Origin: Streptomyces meridianus
GTDB taxonomy: Bacteria; Actinomycetota; Actinomycetes; Streptomycetales; Streptomycetaceae
DNA: 64,000 nt
Assembly: GCF_023703325.1 (NCBI RefSeq)
Contig: NZ_JAMQGM010000011.1
Coordinates: 1 to 64,000 of the forward strand
Direction of reading: 5' to 3'
In this document: piece by piece, positions 61,337 to 64,000 of the stretch
Numbering within the stretch: position 1 is the first letter of the stretch
Layout of the letters: each line of letters begins with the position of its first letter
The notes under the pieces: model-generated
What the model saw: only the letters and a program-made list of their open reading frames with translations
Told to the model about the DNA's origin: nothing
Databases searched by the model: none
Translations under genes and position numbers: made by a program

Positions 61337-62875
61337 ATGACCGCGACAGTCCCGCCCCCACCGTCCGGCATACAGACCACACACCCTGACGGGCGGGTGG
61401 AACTCGCCGACGGCAGCACGCTGCCCGAGGGCCCCTTCGCCAACGGCGACCTGCAACCGGTGCCGGTCGCCGAACGACACTGGACCACGTACAACTTCAC
61501 CGCACTGTGGGTCGGCATGGCTCACAACATCCCGTCCTGGACGCTGGCGTCGGGCCTGGTGGCGCTGGGCATGGACTGGAAGCAGGCCGTCTTCACGATC
61601 GCCCTGGCGAACGTGATCGTCCTGCTGCCCATGCTGCTCACCGGGCACGCCGGCCCGAAGTACGGCATCCCGTTCCCGGTGCTCGCCCGAGCCTCCTTCG
61701 GGCTGCGCGGCGCCAACCTGCCCGCGCTCATCCGGGCCGCCGTCGCCTGCGCCTGGTTCGGCATCCAGACCTGGATCGGCGGACAGGGCATCTACATCCT
61801 GCTCGGCAAGCTCTTCGGCGGCGGCTGGGAGAAGGCCACGGCGATCGGCGGCTACCCGTGGACCCTGTGGCTCTGCTTCGTCGTCTTCTGGGCACTCGAA
61901 CTGGCCATCATCTACCGCGGAATGGAGACCCTGCGGCGCTTCGAGAACTGGGCTGCGCCCTTCGTGCTCGTCGGCGCGGTCGTCCTGCTGGTGTGGATCG
62001 CCGCCAAGGCGGGCGGCTTCGGCCCGCTGCTGCACGAGCCCTCGAAGCTCGGCTGGGGACCGGAGTTCTGGACGGTCTTCTTCCCGGCGCTCATGGGCAT
62101 GATCGGGTTCTGGGCGACGCTGTCGCTCAACATTCCGGACTTCACCCGCTTCGGCAAGGGCCAGCGGGCCCAGGTGTGGGGCCAGACGCTCGGACTGCCC
62201 ACCACCATGACGGCCTTCGCGCTGCTCTCCGTCCTCGTGACATCCGGTTCGCAGGTCGTCTACGGCGAGGCGCTGTGGGACCCGGTGGCGCTGGCGGGGA
62301 AGACTGACAACGCCTTCGGTCTGCTGTTCGCCCTGGTCACCGTGCTCATCGCGACGATCTCCGTGAACGTCGCCGCGAATGTCGTTTCACCGGCCTATGA
62401 CCTCGCCAACCTGGCGCCGAAGCTCATCAACTTCCGCACCGGCGCGCTGATCACCGGCATCGTCGGCGTGATCATCTTTCCGTGGAAGCTGATCGCGACA
62501 CCGGAGCTGTACATCTTCACCTGGCTCGGCGTCGTCGGCGGGCTGCTCGGCACGGTGGCCGGCATCCTCATCGCGGACTACTGGCTGGTCCGCCGGACGG
62601 TCCTGGACCTCGCGGACCTGTACCGTCCGGGTGGCCGCTACTGGTACGCGGCGGGGTGGAACTGGCGGGCGCTCGTGGCGTTCGGCGTCGGCAGCCTGCT
62701 GGCGGTGGGCGGCTCGCACTCCGCGCCCGGCAAGGGGCCGTTCCCGGAGGACGGACTGATCCCCGCGCTCCGGCCGCTGGCCGACTACGGCTGGGCGATC
62801 GGCCTGGCGAGCGCCCTGCTGGTCTACACGGCCCTGATGCTGCCGGGGAGGAGAGCGACGGATCGGCGCGGGTGA
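61337..62875 (+). CDS. NCS1-family nucleobase/hydantoin transporter
   Basis: A 512-aa membrane protein with about twelve transmembrane segments, of the cation-coupled NCS1 family (uracil, allantoin, hydantoin). GMAHNIPSWTLASGLVALGM (helix 1), GIPFPVLARASFGLRGANLP, GGQGIYI and SLNIPDFTRFGKGQ contain the family's substrate-site Asn, Gln/Trp and the DFTR signature. ATG at 61337 (GAGG upstream) is preferred over GTG at 61331. It is the last gene of the operon. Confidence 0.92.
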   Translation: MTATVPPPPSGIQTTHPDGRVELADGSTLPEGPFANGDLQPVPVAERHWTTYNFTALWVGMAHNIPSWTLASGLVALGMDWKQAVFTIALANVIVLLPMLLTGHAGPKYGIPFPVLARASFGLRGANLPALIRAAVACAWFGIQTWIGGQGIYILLGKLFGGGWEKATAIGGYPWTLWLCFVVFWALELAIIYRGMETLRRFENWAAPFVLVGAVVLLVWIAAKAGGFGPLLHEPSKLGWGPEFWTVFFPALMGMIGFWATLSLNIPDFTRFGKGQRAQVWGQTLGLPTTMTAFALLSVLVTSGSQVVYGEALWDPVALAGKTDNAFGLLFALVTVLIATISVNVAANVVSPAYDLANLAPKLINFRTGALITGIVGVIIFPWKLIATPELYIFTWLGVVGGLLGTVAGILIADYWLVRRTVLDLADLYRPGGRYWYAAGWNWRALVAFGVGSLLAVGGSHSAPGKGPFPEDGLIPALRPLADYGWAIGLASALLVYTALMLPGRRATDRRG

Positions 62876-62877
62876 AC

Positions 62878-62920
62878 GCGGTCCGGCGGAGGCGGACTCG
62901 GCGCGCCTCCACCGGACCGC
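62878..62920 (+). terminator. Terminator hairpin after the transporter gene
   Basis: GCGGTCCGG and CCGGACCGC form a perfect outer stem, and GGAGGCG/CGCCTCC pairs inside it with small bulges. It begins 3 nt after the transporter stop and sits between convergent genes. Confidence 0.65.
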
Positions 62921-62992
62921 ATCCGGTGTCCCGAGCCGGACCACCCTGCCCGGGCCGAGGCAGCCCATCGCTTTCGGCGCCGCGAACAGGAC

Positions 62993-64000
62993 CTATCCGT
63001 CCAGCGCCAGCGCGTTCTTGGCGTGCGCGACGGATGCCTCGGCGGCGGGTCCACCCGGGTTCTCCGTGGCCAGGGCCTGGTTGAGGTCGACGAACGGTCG
63101 CATCCGCCGCTCGTAGTGGGAGAACGCGGCTGGGTGATCGCCGCGGGCCTGGGCGAGACAGGCGGCCGGCACGTAGGCGCCCACGAGGGCGAGGCTGGTG
63201 CCCTGCCCGGAGAGGGGAGAGGGGCAATGGGCGGCGTCTCCGAGGAGGGCCACCCTGCCCCGCGACCAGTGGTCCATCCGGATCTGGGCCATGGCGTCGC
63301 AGTAGAAGTCCGCTGCGTCGTGGGCGGCCTCGGCCAGGCGAGTTCCTTCCCATTTCAAGGAGGCGAGCCTGTCCGCGACAAGTTTCCGAAGGGCCCCGTT
63401 GCCGTTGAGGCCATGACCGAGCGGCCCGGACTGGAAGCCGAAGGCGATCCTGAGTTCGCTGTTGTCGCGAACGGGCATGATGCCGAATCCCGCGTCGCCG
63501 TCGCGCAGCCACAGCTGCCAGTGGTCCAGCGCGAGGAAGTTGTCCGCGCTGAACACGGACAGGTAGCTGCCCAGGTGACGGACGAACGGCTCCTCGGGGC
63601 CGAACCTCAGGCGCCGGACCGTCGAGTGGAGGCCGTCGGCCCCGATCACCAGGTCGTAGGTGCGGGGCGCCCCGTGGGCGAAGGAGACGTGAACGCCGGT
63701 CCTGTCCTCGTCGAGCGCAGTGATGCTGTCGTCGAAGAGGTACTCGACGTCGGTGCGTGTGTGTTCGTACACCATCCGCACCAGGTCCTCGCGCAGCAGC
63801 TCGATGTCGTCGCTGTCGAGCCGGCCGCTGCTGAAGGTGGCCTCGGTGGAGCGATCGATCTCGTGGCCTTCGGGGTCGAGGATCGACATGCCGCGCATCC
63901 GGGTGCGCGCGTCTCGTGCGGGGGCCAGCAGGCCCATCCGCTCCACGACGTCGAGCGCGACGCCGCGAATGTCCACGGCCTGGCCGCCAGGGCGCGGGCC
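62993..64000 (-). CDS. FAD-dependent monooxygenase, 5' end outside window
   Basis: At least 335 C-terminal codons of a group A flavoprotein hydroxylase (PHBH/TetX-like). The second FAD motif GRVALLGDAAHCPSPLSGQGTS (about residue 255 of the visible part) and YDLVIGADGLHSTVRR (the DG motif) are present. The N-terminal GxGxxG Rossmann motif lies beyond position 64000: the visible frame begins ...GPRPGGQAVDIRG and is still open. The GTG at 63976 is a valine codon inside this, not the true start. The substrate is unknown. Confidence 0.85.
   Translation of the reverse strand, partial: GPRPGGQAVDIRGVALDVVERMGLLAPARDARTRMRGMSILDPEGHEIDRSTEATFSSGRLDSDDIELLREDLVRMVYEHTRTDVEYLFDDSITALDEDRTGVHVSFAHGAPRTYDLVIGADGLHSTVRRLRFGPEEPFVRHLGSYLSVFSADNFLALDHWQLWLRDGDAGFGIMPVRDNSELRIAFGFQSGPLGHGLNGNGALRKLVADRLASLKWEGTRLAEAAHDAADFYCDAMAQIRMDHWSRGRVALLGDAAHCPSPLSGQGTSLALVGAYVPAACLAQARGDHPAAFSHYERRMRPFVDLNQALATENPGGPAAEASVAHAKNALALDG

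Noticed and set aside
1..64000. CRISPR arrays, rRNA or tRNA genes
   Set aside because: No regularly spaced direct repeats and no conserved rRNA or tRNA cores were seen on either strand.

Overview
The window is very GC-rich, with GTG starts, Shine-Dalgarno sites of the GGAGG type, many 4-nt ATGA/GTGA gene overlaps and a run of conserved actinomycete families (DUF5955, NIPSNAP, PPOX/F420 enzymes, ECF sigma factor). This points to a Streptomyces or very close relative, probably a chromosomal arm or its border. No tRNA, rRNA or CRISPR array was seen.

Layout. 1-6.6 kb: two coupled acyl-CoA synthetases, a zinc-ribbon protein with a degenerate Mrr-like domain, an ECF sigma factor with a coupled small protein, and a GNAT. 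6.6-15.4 kb: a compact biosynthetic locus. It holds a LuxR-type regulator, a small secreted peptide, an indigoidine-synthetase-type NRPS (A-Ox-T-TE), a tautomerase, an EamA exporter, serine acetyltransferase, a cysteine-synthase-family enzyme and a cupin, and it closes with a 16-bp-stem terminator. The pairing of a Gln-cyclising NRPS with an O-acetylserine supply and beta-substitution module is unusual and is the best candidate here for an undescribed pathway. 15.4-20.0 kb: urate catabolism (thiamine-binding-like protein, HTH protein, uraD, uraH, urate oxidase, 8-oxoguanine deaminase) with a MITE-like element in the leader. 20.1-22.4 kb: an AraC/GyrI-type regulator gene split precisely by a TnpB-only IS200/IS605-type element.

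22.4-31.8 kb: methyltransferase, malate synthase, MocA-like nucleotidyltransferase, DUF5955, IclR-type AllR, allantoinase and allantoicase, a secreted guanyl ribonuclease and a KDPG-aldolase-like protein lacking its Schiff-base lysine. Urate therefore runs to allantoin and allantoate, then through ureidoglycolate to glyoxylate (the last enzyme is not in the window), and malate synthase feeds it into central metabolism. The same 17-bp dyad lies upstream of the urate and allantoin operons. 31.9-37.8 kb: a tandem alpha/beta-hydrolase and divergent MerR regulator sharing a textbook 19-bp-spacer promoter, a P450, an aminoglycoside-nucleotidyltransferase-like protein and a threonine-dehydratase-like enzyme. 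37.9-45.0 kb: a DDE transposase remnant, a membrane-anchored protein, ROK kinase, a sugar ABC transporter (binding protein, permease, ATPase), a GntR repressor and a divergent Gfo/Idh/MocA dehydrogenase, which looks like inositol-type sugar uptake. A second, deleted TnpB remnant follows.

45.5-56.5 kb: an orphan PcaL fusion, MBL-fold hydrolase, exonuclease III, SGNH hydrolase, small conserved proteins, gamma-glutamyltransferase convergent with a pyroglutamyl-peptidase-like protein that lacks its cysteine, and a PPOX-fold oxidoreductase. 56.6-62.9 kb: a reductive pyrimidine/hydantoin degradation operon (beta-ureidopropionase-like amidohydrolase, class III aminotransferase, dihydropyrimidinase, F420-type LLM oxidoreductase, NCS1 transporter) with a visible promoter, a dyad and a terminator. 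The window ends inside an FAD monooxygenase gene. Overall the region is rich in purine and pyrimidine nitrogen salvage, interleaved with one biosynthetic locus and several decayed mobile elements.
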